A stretch of DNA of 64,000 nt, taken from Streptomyces olivochromogenes (GTDB taxonomy: Bacteria; Actinomycetota; Actinomycetes; Streptomycetales; Streptomycetaceae). Of this stretch, positions 63,944 through 64,000 are shown in pieces. The DNA lies in assembly GCF_001514115.1 (NCBI RefSeq), contig NZ_KQ948452.1, forward strand, positions 1 through 64,000. Reading direction: 5' to 3'. Both the position numbers and the translations under genes were made by a program. Numbering within the stretch: the first letter of the stretch is position 1; the number at the start of each line of letters is the position of its first letter. Under the pieces are notes generated by a model, which saw only the letters and a program-made list of their open reading frames with translations, made no database searches and had not been told where the DNA came from.

Positions 63944-63969
63944 CAGAACTGGTACGCGTTCTAGTTCTG
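63944..63969. promoter_or_regulatory. KstR-like operator, site 2
   Basis: CAGAACT (63944-63950) and AGTTCTG (63963-63969) are perfect arms. Inside, TGGTACGCGTTCTA (63950-63963) matches TnnAACnnGTTnnA except one base. Upstream of the P450. Confidence 0.5.
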
Positions 63970-64000
63970 CGCGGTGGGTGGGCCGGGACGCCCCGCGCTG

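Overview
High-GC DNA of actinobacterial type, almost certainly a Streptomyces chromosome. The evidence is strong G/C bias at third codon positions, GTG and TTG starts, many long antisense shadow frames, SpoIIE-type phosphatase, DUF4383, DUF2637, DedA and PhoD-like genes, and an integrative conjugative element (AICE) at a tRNA gene. No biosynthetic gene cluster, rRNA operon or CRISPR array was seen.

Layout. (1) 1-8716 is core chromosome: a class A penicillin-binding-protein-like gene, a polysaccharide-deacetylase-like protein, a secreted amidase, a DUF4383 membrane protein, a coiled-coil protein and a DUF4097 lipoprotein. (2) 8717-24396 is a mobile region built on tRNA-Val(UAC). The 3' end of the tRNA occurs three times (8742-8792, 20525-20575, 24351-24396), which marks a tandem array. 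Element 1 (about 11.8 kb) is a complete-looking AICE: integrase, excisionase, HUH-type replication initiator, spread and transfer proteins, FtsK-like translocase, an XRE/TPR regulator and a fused GntR-NUDIX regulator. It also carries a 146-bp symmetric inverted repeat and a tRNA-Ser-like sequence without a D-arm. Element 2 (about 3.8 kb) is a remnant with an N-terminally truncated integrase and a membrane Ser/Thr kinase flanked by direct repeats. (3) 24397-40000 is an accessory mix: a Tat-exported DyP-like protein, two GNAT acetyltransferases, a PAS/GAF/SpoIIE phosphatase, an SNase-like protein, an HxlR/hydrolase pair, a MarR-MFS-isochorismatase operon, a ketopantoate reductase and an MBL hydrolase. 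(4) 40000-64000 holds DUF2277, DedA, an SOD-like protein, DoxX with an iron box, an FAD/NAD(P) protein, a PhoD-like phosphatase, a secreted HNH nuclease, a TMEM165/GDT1 transporter behind a yybP-ykoY manganese riboswitch, a HAD hydrolase, a block of Streptomyces intergenic repeats, a peptidoglycan-binding protein, an MFS-winged-helix fusion, two paralogous coiled proteins, an FHA-like protein, an O-methyltransferase, an MHS transporter, a GT87-PAP2 fusion, a GT-C-like membrane protein, and a CYP125-type P450 whose promoter carries steroid-regulator-like palindromes.

How parts work together. In element 1, int, xis and repSA overlap by a few bases, and the small spd/tra genes lie on the same strand. 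Two regulators face each other across the transfer/regulation boundary, and each promoter region carries paired palindromes whose centres are 24 bp apart. The MarR gene at 35567 is followed without a gap by its probable target transporter, and a composite palindrome lies just upstream. All functional calls rest on motif recognition by eye; no database search was run.
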